Translations under genes and position numbers: made by a program | Shown: positions 30,783 through 43,706 of the stretch, piece after piece | Numbering within the stretch: position 1 is the first letter of the stretch | Layout of the letters: the number at the start of each line of letters is the position of its first letter | Source: Arbacia lixula | Taxonomy: Eukaryota > Echinodermata > Echinoidea > Arbacioida > Arbaciidae | Reading direction: 5' to 3' | DNA length: 64,000 nt | Assembly (NCBI GenBank): GCA_963669155.1 | Contig: CAVLGW020000049.1 | Location: forward strand, 1 to 64,000 | The notes under the pieces: generated by a model | Told to the model about the DNA's origin: nothing | Databases searched by the model: none | What the model saw: only the letters and a program-made list of their open reading frames with translations

Positions 30783-33700
30783 TGTGGCAAGTAGGCGGAG
30801 AGAAAAGCTTTGTTTGTCTTTCAGGATATTACTAAGCGTGCATCATTCAGTTAGACTTTTATGGCTAGCTAGATGAAGATGTTATTCTTTGCTTTCTAAG
30901 AGTAATACAGGTATCTCTTTTTTTCTTTTACGCCGTAAACCTCGAGGAGGCTTGTCAGAAGTAACCGTCTGAATATCACTGTACAAACCAAGACTTATAA
31001 ATGTTTTTAGAGACTTTTTCACAGCTTTTAAAAGAAAGACTGCAAACTGAATTTCTTTAGGATGTGTGGATCTCCCAAGCTATGTGGAAGGAAATGCACA
31101 TCTTTGGAACTGAGAAGGGTGCTGATCGAAACATGCACCTGGGCAATTTTGAAGTGACCAATTTTAAGTTTCCAAATACAATGTAGGTAGAGGAAGGAGA
31201 AAGTAAGCTGAGTTGAGCATTATTCCTGTGACTTTGGTTTCTGGATGACGCTGAATTGTCATTTATTTTGATAATTACCCATATGGTGAAGATATGGATA
31301 TCTTTTTGATTTGTATATTGAATTGGGTTAGCATGAAACAAGGTTTGAATTAGAAAGTATGAAAGTATGAAAGTATGATTAGAAAGTATGATTAGAAAGT
31401 ATGATTAGAAAGTATGATTGTCTTGAGTAGTAATGATTAGCCGATTGTCCTTCACATTGTCATGTCATTCAAACATTTCTTCGCAACTAGTAAAGACCCG
31501 TGGTCTACTGAGTTGTTTCCTTTTACCCCCCAACGACTTTCTCTTCGTGACCTTAATAAGGTGACTGATGGTAAATAGAGAGACTCTTGATGTCCTCTCC
31601 AAGGAGGGGGTCTGTTTAATGACCTTGTGGGCTTGACAGATTGATAACTTTGTTTTGCCATAAATGTGCTGAATGGGTAATATCCACATAACAATATTTT
31701 TGGATATTCAGATAGCTATACATCTGTACTAAGTAAGATAGAGGTGTACCCAGTAGTAGAGATGTTAATGTCTTAGTACCCATGAAGGCCAGTGGTGCAA
31801 GGCTTGATGTATAGGTGTTAAGAAACCATGTTGTATGAGTGAGGTCAGTCATACCATTTGTCAGGATGGATTGTAGGAGAGTGAATTTTGAGAATTCTCC
31901 CTTTTAAGTCAAAACAAAAGGTGGACAGCGAAAAGTAGTGGCCGACCGCTTTTGAAACTTCCATTTTGAGTAAGAATCAAACTTACATGTACACCTCTTT
32001 TGCTGTTTGCGCCGCCGAAATTCATCATGGACCGCAACTGCTAATAGAGTAATGTAGGAGAGTGAATTTTGAGAATTCTCCCTTTTAAGTCTGTGGAATG
32101 CAGGTCAGGGAGTCAGGTCGGTACATGGAATGTTTATGGAAAGTGAACCTCATCACGTAGCATTGATGCTAGGAAAAATATAGTTCCTGGTTAAGATGTT
32201 GTCATAAGTGTGTCTCTAAATATCAAACAAAACAAAAAAAAAACAAAACAAAACAAAACAAAACATAAGTGTGTCTCTAAATATCAAACAAAACAAAACA
32301 AAACAAAACAAAACAAAACAAAACAAAAAAAAGGAGGATGAATATTTGCACTCAGAGTGGGTGATTGGGTCATCCTCTGGGGCAAGAATCTTAAGAGAGT
32401 ACGTGCAAGATACGCAATTTGGCATTGCTGGGTGAAAGACACTGAGAGTGTAGTACAAGCAATCGTTCGAGGAGCTGGATGGTTGGGCAGGCTTAGGAGG
32501 TATGTTTTACCACTCTATGTATTGCACAGTTAAAAACATTACATTGTACTAATTTAGTGTTGAAGATAAGGGTAGATATATGGAGAGAAATGAGCTTTGC
32601 AAGTTAAAGCTTTGCAAGTGCGTACACGTGCAGCTTCATGCATGCCTTGTATACACAGTCATAGCACTATTGTTTTAGGCAGGATCGCATCGTGTATGCG
32701 TATCGTGTGTACAGAATTGCGTGTAGAATACACAGAGCATGGGGGTACAGGCTGTGGTGGGTGTGCATTTTATACTATGCCCAAAGTTTGTATTACATGT
32801 ACGTCCAAGCTATACTCGAATCCTAGTTTAGTAGTGAATATAATGTGGATGGGAAGGTGACCATGAATGATTCTCATTAAATTGTTCACAGTACAGTATT
32901 GTATTAATAATTATGTGATTATAGAGGTTGTTACTCAATTGGGGCAGTTCAATTGGGATGCCATGTGTAGTGCTCATTCGGGTGCACAGGGTAGGAATTG
33001 TTTACACAGTGATGTTGGGGGAGCATACGTGTGTGTCTGGCATAGGCGGAGTGCAGCTTTAAACCTGGGGTAGTCTATGCTCTCAGACCATCCATCTTGT
33101 AGTTATTAATAGGATGATATAACTATTGTACGTTAAGAGGGATTCTGAATCTCAGATCTCATGGTATAGAAGTTGATCCTATAGTATAATAATGTGTTGT
33201 CAGGTATTCTTAACTAAAGTTAAGGAATTGGACCTAGGGTTTCGTTACTTATTAGGCATTGTTATTTTGATTTAAAAAAAAGGTTTCTATCAAGGGAGAC
33301 TGCGGTTTGCCGGTGTTGCCAAGCTGTGGGTGACACGGAGTCAGAACTCTGAGCAGTGGAGGTATGTTAACATTTCATGTGAAATGTATTCAGGAAGAGT
33401 GGTTGGGGAGATCGAATGTAATGCTGACCATAGTGTAATGTTATAAAGTTGTATAATGTCAGTTTATTTTGTGATTAACAACTGATTGATATTGTAGTCT
33501 TATTATAATCTTATACATGATTCAGATGAGCAATTTTGATGTGTTGAGATACGGGAATGCTTATAAGGACACAATTAGATTATAATGTTGACCCAACGTT
33601 GAGGATGTTATTAGTATCATGAATTGAGGGCAGATGGGTATTGTACAATCGCAGTATATCCCATATAGTTCGCATGTTGCATTTGTTTCGTTGTAGACAT

Positions 33701-34920
33701 CAGGAACTTACGTGCGATAATTGAGTAGGCATGTGTTAATACTTATATCATTTTGTTGTGAGTTCGATAAGGGAGCAGAAATATCATAACAGAGAAAAGC
33801 ATGTTTGTTGTGCCCTGATATTAAGAGTACTACATATATACTTCTGGAAGTGATGTAGATAAAGGAGAAGACTCAGAAAGATTATTCCAACTACTGATAA
33901 GGAGCAGGTATAATACTCAATGTGAGTGTGAACTATAGCTACTGGTAAAGTTACATTAGCACTTCAATTATGATAATGTTGTACATTATTATATGTTGTT
34001 TGTTAAAGATGACGAATGCTCATGTAGGCTCTGGAAAGCATTAGAGTATTTCTGTCTGATTATTGTGAATGATTAATATGCATAAACGTGCATGGATGGG
34101 TCGATGGTGGTTCAGTTCGGACCGTTGATGTTTATTGTTAAACAAGGGGAATTATTTGAGTACTTTACAATCATTAGGATTTATTGTATTATATTTAGGT
34201 TCCAGCTGGAGGGCTGGCGTACTGGTCTGGGCGTATAACCAGTGTGAGGAGGACCTCAGTTGGGTGAGTTGTGAGTCAGGATGGCCAAACAGATTCAACT
34301 GTTTATGGCCTTCATAAGAAAAATTTGTTCTTACAGTCGAGTGATGTTCTGAATAATGTTTAAAGGGTTAAGGTGATTGATTAAAAATGCAAATAGTAGG
34401 TAATAATAATGATGAGTTAATGTTTTGTAGTTGTATGTACTAACCTCATGATTCATGACTTCAATAATTACAGATCATGTGATTATATAGAATTATGTTG
34501 ACAAATAGGAAGTTGTTTCGGGTCACTCATTTACAGGATCAAAATGTTTAATGAGAGTTTTTCTAGTCTGGAGAAAGAGGCTGTGATGTGATGCCAAGTG
34601 ATTGTTAAGGTTTGAATTTAGAAGATTAATATTCTCAGGCTTCATATTAATCTGGTTGGGTTTAGTTGAGTTAAGTATGACATGTTGCGCTTTTCAAAGT
34701 TAGAAAGGATGTCTAAGATTTGTATCATGATCATGTGTTGATTATGCTCTCTTCTTGTTGTCTTTTTCTGCTCTGGCAGAGGTTTTTTTTTTTTGTGCAT
34801 ACTTAGGTCGCAAGTGCCACCAATAAAACAACCCACCCCTTCAAATTCGAGTGTCAGCGTCTTCTATCTGTCGTGCCTCATCCTGACAACCCCCCCCCCC
34901 CCCCCTTCTAGACTACGACA
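30783..34920 (+). repeat. Complete 3' LTR of unit C (with 142-nt insert)
   Basis: 4,138 nt with introns at 32500-33282, 33362-34198 and 34264-34779. It has the 39-nt duplication (31872-31910 and 32053-32091) around the foreign insert, lacks about 48 nt upstream of it that A has, and lacks about 50 nt between the insert and the CAAAA array. These features are shared with the processed LTR, which must derive from the same subtype. Confidence 0.85.
31911..32052 (-). other. Foreign 142-nt insert, second copy (LTR C)
   Basis: Same sequence and same flanking 39-nt duplication as 20553-20694. The insert was therefore already part of the LTR subtype before the processed copy was made. Seen on the minus strand it has the same short ATG-opened stretch. 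Confidence 0.5.
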
Positions 34921-37808
34921 AGTATTAACACATGCCTACTCAATTATCGCACGTAAGTTCCTGATGTCTATAACGAAACAAATGCAACATGCGAACTATA
35001 TGGGATATACTGCGATTGTACAATACCCATCTGCCCTCAATTCATGATACTAATAACATCCTCAACGTTGGGTCAACATTATAATCTAATTGTGTCCTTA
35101 TAAGCATTCCCGTATCTCAACACATCAAAATTACTCATCTGAATCATGTATAAGATTATAATAAGACTACAATATCAATCCAGTTGTTAATCACAAAATA
35201 AACTGACATTACACAACTTTATAACATTACACTATGGTCAGCATTACATTCGATCTCCCCAACCATTCTTCCTGAATACATTTCACATGAAATGTTAACA
35301 TACCTCCACTGCTCAGAGTTCTGACTCCGTGTCACCCACAGCTTGGCAACACCGGCAAACCGCACAGTCTCCCTCGATAGAAACCTTTTTTTTAAATCGA
35401 AATAACAATGCCTAATAAGTAACGAAACCCTAGGTCCAATTCCTTAACTCTAGTTAAGAGTACCTGTACAACACATTATTATAGGATCAACTTCTATACC
35501 ATGAGATCTGAGATTCAGAATCCCTCTCAACGTACAATAGTTATATCATCCTATTAATAACTACAAGATGGATGGTCTGAGAGCATAGACTACCCCAGGT
35601 TTAAAGCTGCACTCCGCCTATGCCAGACACACACGTATGCTTCCCCAACATCACTGTGTAAACAATTCCTACCCTGTGCACCCGAATGAGCACTACACAT
35701 GGCATCCCAATTGAACTGCCCCAATTGAGTAACAACCTCTATAATCACATAATTATTAATACAATACTGTACTGTGAACAATTTAATGAGAATCATTCAT
35801 GGTCACCTTCCCATCCACATTATATTCACTACTAAACTAGGATTCGAGTATAGCTTGGACGTACATGTAATACAAACTTTGGGCATAGTATAAAATGCAC
35901 ACCCACCACAGCCTGTACCCCCATGCTCTGTGTATTCTACACGCAATTCTGTACACACGATACGCATACACGATGCGATCCTGCCTAAAACAATAGTGCT
36001 ATGACTGTGTATACAAGGCATGCATGAAGCTGCACGTGTACGCACTTGCAAAGCTTTAACTTGCAAAGCTCATTTCTCTCCATATATCTACCCTTATCTT
36101 CAACACTAAATTAGTACAATGTAATGTTTTAACTGTGCAATACATAGAGTGGTAAAACATACCTCCTAAGCCTGCCCAACCAAGCTCTTGTTAACTCTTC
36201 CAGCTCCTCGAACGATTGCTTGTGCTACACTCTCAGTGTCTTTCACCCAGCAATGCCAAATTGCGTATTTTGCACGTACTCTCTTAAGATTCTTGCCCCA
36301 GAGGATGACCCAATCACCCACTCTGAGTGCAAATATTCATCCTCCTTTTTTTTTGTTTTGTTTTGTTTTGTTTTGTTTTGTTTTGTTTTGTTTGATATTT
36401 AGAGACACACTTATGTTTTGTTTTGTTTTGTTTTGTTTTTTTTGTTTTGTTTGATATTTAGAGACACACTTATGACAACATCTTAAGTACTATCACCACA
36501 ATAATACTTATCATCATGTTCACAACAATGAAACATTTAACCAGGAACTATATTTTTCCTAGCATCAATGCTACGTGATGAGGTTCACTTTCCATAAACA
36601 TTCCATGTACCGACCTGACTCCCTGACCTGCATTCCACAGACTTAAAGGGAGAATTCTCAAAATTCACTCTCCTACAATCCATCCTGACAAATGGTATGA
36701 CTGACCTCACTCATACAACATGGTTTCTTAACACCTATACATCAAGCCTTGCACCACTGGCCTTCAAGGGTACTAAGACATTAACATCTCTACTACTGGG
36801 TACACCTCTATCTTACTTAGTACAGATGTATAGCTATCTGAATATCCCAAAATATTGTTATGTGGATATTACCCATTCAGCACATTTATGGCAAAACAAA
36901 GTTATCAATCTGTCAAGCCCACAAGGTCATTAAACAGACCCCCACTCTTTTGGGCAAGCCCCACCAAAGCCGTGATAACAAACCCCCTCCTTGGAGAGGA
37001 CATCAAGAGTCTCTCTATTTACCATCAGTCACCTTATTAAGGTCACGAAGAGAAAGTCGTTGGGGGTAAAAGGAAACAACTCAGTAGACCACGGGTCTTT
37101 ACTAGTTGCGAAGAAATGTTTGAATGACATGACAATGTGAAGGACAATCGGCTAATCATTACTACTCAAGACAATCATACTTTCTAATCATACTTTCTAA
37201 TCATACTTCCTAATCATACTTTCATACTTTCATACTTTCTAATTCAAGCCTTGTTTCATGCTAACCCAATTCAATATACAAATCAAAAAGATATCCATAT
37301 CTTCACCACATAGGTAATTATTAAAATAAATGACAATTCAGCGTCATCCAGAAACCAAAGTCACAGGAATAATGCTCAACTCAGCTTACTTTCTCCTTCC
37401 TCTACCTACAATGTATTTGGAAACTTAAAATTGGTCACTTCAAAATTGCCCAGGTGCATGTTTCGATCAGCACCCTTCTCAGTTCCAAAGATGTGCATTT
37501 CCTTCCACATAGCTTGGGAGATCCACACATCCTAAAGAAATTCAGTTTGCAGTCTTTCTTTTAAAAGCTGTGAAAAAGTCTCTAAAAACATTTACAAGTC
37601 TTGGTTTGTACAGTGATATTTAGACGGTTACTTCTGACAAGCCTCCTCGAGGTTTACGGCGTAAAAGAAAAAAGAGATACTTGTATTACTCTTAGAAAGC
37701 AAAGAATAACATCTTCATCTAGCTAGCCATAAAAGTCTAACTGAATGATGCACGCTTAGTAATATCCTGAAAGACAAACAAAGCTTTTCTCTCCGCCTAC
37801 TTGCCACA
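34921..37808 (-). repeat. Partial 3' LTR of unit D
   Basis: It starts at the LTR 5' end (37808, minus) and runs through the minisatellite, CAAAA doublet, exon 1, intron 1 and exon 2, stopping in intron 2 where it meets the CA terminus of LTR C. A-subtype, without the 142-nt insert. Confidence 0.85.
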
Positions 37809-38298
37809 TCTCTCTCTCTCCTTCTGCTCACACTAATGGTGTTTGAGAGATATTCCCCTACACTGCTGAATTGATTGGAAACATAAAGTGCAACATAATA
37901 CTCATTGGAGGAAATTCAACACAAAAGTAAGTTTAAGAAATATTTGGAAGAAAACCTGAGAAACAATACATGCACTCCCAAGCACATTTTCATAGCCTTT
38001 CTTCATTTTTCAACTAAATCAAAATTAAAATAAGGTTAAAATAATACCTTTCCAGTTTTTTCTTTGTTTCTAAATACGGCATATGCCAAGAGAGAAAATA
38101 AACATACGCTTCTACCATACTTCACTGGTGTCATCAAAAAGGGTGTAGCACACAATCAAATGTAATTCATGTCTGAGGAACTTCACATACATGAACGACT
38201 CTCCTATTCTGTCTCATTGAGTAATGCAACTATACTGCTGAACTATATTCACCACTCATGATCCCAACACAACAATATGATCAACCTCAAACTTAACA
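37809..38298 (-). other. 3' UTR and purine tract of unit D
   Basis: About 490 nt between the gag-pol stop and the LTR on the minus strand. Same content as the other copies; purine tract at 37809-37825. Confidence 0.7.
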
Positions 38299-41200
38299 TC
38301 AACGAGTCGCTGATTTTGGGAGATGATTAGGATTACTATGTTGCCCTCTGGTCACTCGCTTCGACCGACGAGGGACTGTTACATTTTCTTGCTCATGTTC
38401 ATCGGTACCAAGTGAGAACCACGAAGGCTCACCTAAATCGCCATCTCTAGCCTCATCGTTTGAGGTCCATTCGTCTCCGTCTCCCTCACTATCAGATGAA
38501 GGCTGGGATTCTGTGTCAATTCTGATATGACAATCTGCACTTCTGGGGTCCAATGTCAACAGTCTTCTATTAACTGTTTTCATATCTCCTCCATGAACTG
38601 GTCGAATGTGGCAAACATCCCCATCCACATTGACTCCTACGATGACATAAGGGTCCCTGAAGAATTTATCAGCAAGTTTGTGTCTCTCGGTGAATGCCGT
38701 CTGTCTTAACAGCACATGTTGCCCGACCTCCATTCTAGACGGCCCGACCCTACGATCATGGCGCTGTTTATCTTCGGCCGCTCTTCTCTTCAAGTTCTGC
38801 TCCGCGAGGACATTCACTTTCGTCATGGCTGCAGCCTGCGATTTCACGAAGTCCTGGTCCCACTCTCTTTCCACTCGTGAGAGAAGCTGGTCTATAGGGA
38901 GACATGGTTCCCTGCCATACATCAGCCTACATGGCGAATAACCCGTCGATCGATGTGGTGTGGAGTTGTAGATGAATACCAGATGGGCAATCATTTCCGG
39001 CCAGTTCTTCCTGTCAGTTGGGTCCATGGAACGAATCAGGCAACAGAGTGTTCTATTAAAGCGTTCTACCTGTCCATTCCCCTCCGGGTGATAGGGGGTG
39101 GTACGAGATTTCTTCACACCATACAAAGCGCAGACCTCCTTTATCAGATGACTCTCGAAGTCTCGTCCCTGATCGGAGTGGATTCGAAGGGGTATCCCGT
39201 AGTGGACAAACCACACATCTCTGAGGACCTTTGCTACCGTCCGTGCACTTTGATCTTTGCATGGGATCGCTTGGGCGTACTTGCTGTAGACATCGGTTAG
39301 TACTAGGATATCCTCATATCCTCCTCGTCCCCGATCCATCTTCAAGAAGTCTATGGCCAAAATCTCCAATGGCCTGAACGCAAGCAGGTGGCGCATCGGA
39401 TTCCTCACGGTTGGGGTCGGTGCTTTCGCTACTGTACAGTTGAAGCACATCTTGATATAATGGCGAACATCAGCATGGAGACCCGGCCAGAAGCATCTTC
39501 GCTGCAGCAGTCCCAAGGTCCTTGTCACGCCCTGATGCCCCCATTTATCATGAACCGTTTCTAGAATAGTCTGCCTCATCTTGGTTGGCACAAGTAACTG
39601 TTTCAAAATTTCACCTTGCACCAACACTCGCCGGTAGAGTATACCATCACTCTCCACTAGGTGCTTCCACTCTCTCATCCACCCTCTCACCGATGCCTCC
39701 TCTGGTAGTGGATCTCCAGGCTTCCACCCTTGTCTCCAATACTCCCAGACCGTGCCAAGACTGTCGTCTTTCTGTTGGAGTTCCGACAGCTGTGGTAGAC
39801 TAAAGGATGGGAGAACAGTAGATACATGTGTATTCGGCTCCACCATCTTGGCTGGTCGTTGTGGTTTACCCGCTTGTGCATGCACCTCCACTGGCATTGC
39901 TGAACAACATAACACATCCTCTATGGTAGGCGGGCATGCTTCCTCCTCTTCATTTGGGCGCCTACTTAGAGCATCTGCACATCTGTTCTGTCTCCCGGGT
40001 AGGTACTTGATCTGCAGATCAAAGGGTGCCAGCTGTGCGACCCATCGTTGCTCTGTAGCTCCTAACTTCGCAGTATCCAGGTGTGCCAAAGGATTATGAT
40101 CGGTCCGGACTTCAGTCGTACTCCCTATGAGGTATTCTCGAAACTTGTCTGCGATGGCCCACTTCAGACCCAAAAGCTCTAGCTTAAAGCTGGAGTAGTC
40201 AGGGTAGTTCTTCTCCACATCTCTCAGTCCTCGACTTGCATACACCAGAGGGTGTAGTTTCCCGTCATCGCCACGTTGAGAAAGACAAGCTCCCAACCCT
40301 TGTAGTGATGCATCTATTTCCACTACAAAAGGCTTGTCGAACTGAGGATATCCAAGGACTGGGGTAGTCGTCATCGCACTCTTCAAACTGTCAAATGCCT
40401 GCTGTGCCTCTTCCGACCATACAAACTCCTGTACACTATCACCATGTCTTCTCTTGGACTTCTTGGACCCAAGTTGGCACTTCCCTACCAGTGCATGTAA
40501 TGGGGCTGCGATCCCAGCGAACCCTGCGACAAACCTGCGATAGTACGATGCCATGCCTAAAAACGAGCGCAACTCTTTGATACATGTAGGGGTAGGCCAG
40601 CTCCTTATCGTCTCAATCTTCTTGGGATCGACCGAAATTCCTGATGCAGACACCACGTGCCCCAGATGATGTACCTCCTCTTGAAGAAACTGACACTTCC
40701 TCCCCTTTAACTTCAACCCGTACTCTGTCAGTCGATCAAACACTACCTTAAGTCTGGCGACGTGATCGTCTAGGGTCCTCGAAAAGACAAGGATGTCATC
40801 CAAGTAGATGACTAGATTGGTCAGATTCAGATCTCCCAGAACCAGTTCCATTACTCTCTGAAACGTGCTAGGGCTGTTGGCTAGCCCCTGAGGCATCCTC
40901 AAGAATTCGAAAAGGCCCCATGGGACCCTGAAAGCTGTCTTCTCGATGGAACCATCCTCCATAGCTATTTGAAAATAGCCGTTTGCAAGGTCAAGGGAAC
41001 TGAAGAACTTGGCCCCTCCCAATGCTTCAAGAGTCTCATCAATTCGAGGAAGGGGGAAGGAATCTCGAATGATCCTCTTGTTTAACTGGCGGTAGTCGAT
41101 GCATATTCTAAGAGAACCATCTTTCTTGCGGATTGGCACTACTGGACTTGCGAAAGGGCTGTTGGATCGTCTGATTATGCCTTTATCCAGCATCTCCTGC

Positions 41201-43374
41201 AGCAGAGCCTTCATCTCCGGGACGTGGTTTGGTGGAATGCGCCGATAGGGGAGCCGGACAGGTGGTCCGTCCTGGGTGCGAACCTGATGGGGGATCACTG
41301 TGCAACATCCCAAGTCCATATCTGATCGGGCAAATGCCTGCGAGTGCTGAGATACTAGTCTGGCGATTACATCTGCATGATCTGGTTTAAGGTGGTCCAG
41401 ATTCACCCCAGTTGGTAACTCCAGTCTACTCCCGTCTTGGCAGATGTACTGTCCTTCCCTCATCTGATCCACCTCAGCATTAGTGTCGTCTTCCACTCCC
41501 AACAAAGCCCCTGCCCCTACTTCAGCGGTTACATCTGCGATGTTGACCTCAATCACACCATCCCTCTCTACAACATAAATCTCTTCTCGATCAGCCACCT
41601 CGACTACAGATGCTACGACAGTGCCTTGGTTGATCGTCTTCAGTTCTGACGATCGATTGGCCACAGTTACCTCAAGTCTCGGGCCACTGACATGCATGCA
41701 TCCATCGTAAACATCAAGGTGGTTTTTATCAAGATAACCCTTCGGAGAGGCGAGTGGCTCCACCAGTACATCCATCCCATGCAGCGCCCCAGAGTCCTCT
41801 ATTCTGCATTCAATCCTACGTACGGTTAGGGGAGGAATAATTTCGTCGTCACTCATGACAAGGAGTGCACTGGCAGCCTGTGTAGACTGTTGTAGCTCAA
41901 GAGTCTTCTCCACAAAGTTCCAGCCTTCACTCCCTTGGAGATCCCCTTGAAGCAGCATGCGGAGAGCATTGCAGCCTAAGATCACCGAGCTCTCTTTCTT
42001 CCATTCAACCTTCTTCGCAGTGTCTTCCACGATGAGGAACCCTACTTCAGTGGACTTCCTGTCAACAACAACTGGCGCCCGAATGTACCCAATGATGGGA
42101 AGGATACTCCCCGTCACGCCGACGACCCACACACCAGCGCCGTCCCCATCCAATGGTACGTGACCTTTCAGATGCTTATTGTAGAAGGATGAAGGGATGA
42201 GGCTCGCCTCCGCCCCCGTATCCAGTACACAGATGGTGCTCACCCCTGCTATCTGAACTTCAGCCCTAGGACTCTGCGAGACAAGCTGAGGAGTCAAATT
42301 GGTTTCCTCTTGATGCCGGACAGCTCTGACCCTTCCTTGTGGCTGGGGCTCCTCCATGTTGGGTGCATCGCCATGAGATTGAGCTGGTGCCTGATGGTTG
42401 TTCTCCAATGGGCAGTCTCTGCGGATGTGTCCGAATTGTTTGCAACCATAACACAGGGGAGGCGACGGGCACTCTCTCTTAAAGTGACCCCGTCGATGAC
42501 AATTATAGCAAAACTCAGTACCTGGACGTCTCCTCGGTGGGCCAGATTCCATCGTCTTCACTACCTGTATCACTTCTTTCAATGCGTCCCGAAGTTCTGA
42601 TATCTCACTCCTCATGGATTGCACTGTGGGATCCTCTATGGGGTGAGATGAAACCCGCTGTGCTTCGATTTCTACTTCCCTAATGTTGGCCCGTGGGGGA
42701 GTAAAATCTTCATCTTGGAAGAGATCCAGCACCTCCTTCCTGAAATCCAGAAAAGACATCCTAGGGTTTGATAGAGCAGTCCGCCTGAGCTCTCTTTGGA
42801 AGTGTCGATCCTTGACCCCAGTGATGAATCGCTCCTTCAAGGTGCTGTCCTTCATTTTGGCCAGTGCCTCCTTCTCATCAACCAAAGCCGCACTTTCCAT
42901 TCTATCATACAGGCGAAGGAGAGAACTGCTAAACTCCGCAAGTGATTCCCCTGGCTTCTGCACTCGGGCATGGAGTTGACTGGTCAACGGTTGCACACCT
43001 TCCTTCTTCCCGAACCTCGAGATAAGGATAGCCTTCAAAGCGCTGCTATCTCCTCTTGTTTCCGGGTCGTGACATCGCACCTCGTCCTTGGCGCAGTCTG
43101 CAAGATGTGTTAGGAGCACCTGGGTCTTCTCTTGTGGGTTCAACTTATAATAATTGCAGTAATCTTCATACTCTTCCAGCCATTCGATGACAGTTGGGTC
43201 ACCGGATCTCTGCGGGAGGCCCCTGAACTTCGTCAACTTCAGTGTGGGTAATCCCCTAGAGGCTGAAATGTTTTGGAATGCGCCCGTCAACGCATCGATC
43301 ATACCAGCTAAGCCTGCTTCCGGTGTATCTGCTGGGGGTGACTCTTGCCTTCTGCTTGATCTACGGCTTGCCAT
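38299..43374 (-). CDS. Gag-Pol polyprotein, 1,691 aa (unit D)
   Basis: Continuous Gag-Pol frame on the minus strand with the same domains and catalytic motifs as unit B. It looks whole. A few residues group it with A, E and F rather than with B and C. Neighbouring leader features (longer A-run, TTCTTCTCCC) are shared with F. The start is the conserved ATG after the leader repeats. Confidence 0.95.
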   Translation of the reverse strand: MASRRSSRRQESPPADTPEAGLAGMIDALTGAFQNISASRGLPTLKLTKFRGLPQRSGDPTVIEWLEEYEDYCNYYKLNPQEKTQVLLTHLADCAKDEVRCHDPETRGDSSALKAILISRFGKKEGVQPLTSQLHARVQKPGESLAEFSSSLLRLYDRMESAALVDEKEALAKMKDSTLKERFITGVKDRHFQRELRRTALSNPRMSFLDFRKEVLDLFQDEDFTPPRANIREVEIEAQRVSSHPIEDPTVQSMRSEISELRDALKEVIQVVKTMESGPPRRRPGTEFCYNCHRRGHFKRECPSPPLCYGCKQFGHIRRDCPLENNHQAPAQSHGDAPNMEEPQPQGRVRAVRHQEETNLTPQLVSQSPRAEVQIAGVSTICVLDTGAEASLIPSSFYNKHLKGHVPLDGDGAGVWVVGVTGSILPIIGYIRAPVVVDRKSTEVGFLIVEDTAKKVEWKKESSVILGCNALRMLLQGDLQGSEGWNFVEKTLELQQSTQAASALLVMSDDEIIPPLTVRRIECRIEDSGALHGMDVLVEPLASPKGYLDKNHLDVYDGCMHVSGPRLEVTVANRSSELKTINQGTVVASVVEVADREEIYVVERDGVIEVNIADVTAEVGAGALLGVEDDTNAEVDQMREGQYICQDGSRLELPTGVNLDHLKPDHADVIARLVSQHSQAFARSDMDLGCCTVIPHQVRTQDGPPVRLPYRRIPPNHVPEMKALLQEMLDKGIIRRSNSPFASPVVPIRKKDGSLRICIDYRQLNKRIIRDSFPLPRIDETLEALGGAKFFSSLDLANGYFQIAMEDGSIEKTAFRVPWGLFEFLRMPQGLANSPSTFQRVMELVLGDLNLTNLVIYLDDILVFSRTLDDHVARLKVVFDRLTEYGLKLKGRKCQFLQEEVHHLGHVVSASGISVDPKKIETIRSWPTPTCIKELRSFLGMASYYRRFVAGFAGIAAPLHALVGKCQLGSKKSKRRHGDSVQEFVWSEEAQQAFDSLKSAMTTTPVLGYPQFDKPFVVEIDASLQGLGACLSQRGDDGKLHPLVYASRGLRDVEKNYPDYSSFKLELLGLKWAIADKFREYLIGSTTEVRTDHNPLAHLDTAKLGATEQRWVAQLAPFDLQIKYLPGRQNRCADALSRRPNEEEEACPPTIEDVLCCSAMPVEVHAQAGKPQRPAKMVEPNTHVSTVLPSFSLPQLSELQQKDDSLGTVWEYWRQGWKPGDPLPEEASVRGWMREWKHLVESDGILYRRVLVQGEILKQLLVPTKMRQTILETVHDKWGHQGVTRTLGLLQRRCFWPGLHADVRHYIKMCFNCTVAKAPTPTVRNPMRHLLAFRPLEILAIDFLKMDRGRGGYEDILVLTDVYSKYAQAIPCKDQSARTVAKVLRDVWFVHYGIPLRIHSDQGRDFESHLIKEVCALYGVKKSRTTPYHPEGNGQVERFNRTLCCLIRSMDPTDRKNWPEMIAHLVFIYNSTPHRSTGYSPCRLMYGREPCLPIDQLLSRVEREWDQDFVKSQAAAMTKVNVLAEQNLKRRAAEDKQRHDRRVGPSRMEVGQHVLLRQTAFTERHKLADKFFRDPYVIVGVNVDGDVCHIRPVHGGDMKTVNRRLLTLDPRSADCHIRIDTESQPSSDSEGDGDEWTSNDEARDGDLGEPSWFSLGTDEHEQENVTVPRRSKRVTRGQHSNPNHLPKSATR

Positions 43375-43704
43375 ATTTCTTATTGTTTGATTACAATCCA
43401 GAAGCTGCTGGTTTACAGTGAGGAAAAAATATTAATTAATCGACCAGGTAACCTGCTGGTTTATAGTGGAAAAGATATTAATTAATCGACCAGGTAACCT
43501 GTTGGTTTACAATGGGAGAAGAAAATACAGTCTCATGAATCTATAACTCAATATCTTACACTCTCCCTAACATCACCTCCAGTTGAAGGTTTTTTTTTTT
43601 TTCTTTTCTTCTTGCTCTGTCTCCCTCGTCCGCCGGGTAGTCGCTTCCTGTCCCTCACTGCGATGTCGCGCTATGCCGTTGACCCAATCCCACTCCTGAC
43701 ACCA
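43375..43704 (-). other. Leader and primer-binding site of unit D
   Basis: Minus-strand leader with the tRNA-Leu site at 43686-43704 and the three repeats before the ATG. It is of the D/F subtype, with the longer, interrupted A-run. Confidence 0.8.
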
Positions 43705-43706
43705 TT

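Larger units (their letters stand above)
24885..34920 (+). mobile_element. LTR retrotransposon unit C, without its 5' LTR
   Basis: Only the last few bases of a 5' LTR (ACGACA, 24885-24890) precede the primer-binding site 24893-24911. Leader to 25215, gag-pol 25216-30291, 3' UTR, purine tract 30766-30782, complete 3' LTR 30783-34920. The internal region looks whole. The 3' LTR ends exactly at its CA terminus and is joined directly to the interior of an inverted LTR. The LTR carries the 142-nt insert, as does the processed LTR of the collage. Confidence 0.9.

Noticed and set aside
24893-34920. Unit C as a normal insertion into an inverted LTR (nested insertion)
   Set aside because: The left side lacks a 5' LTR and meets a different part of an LTR with gag filler, so the two flanks cannot be rejoined into one target.
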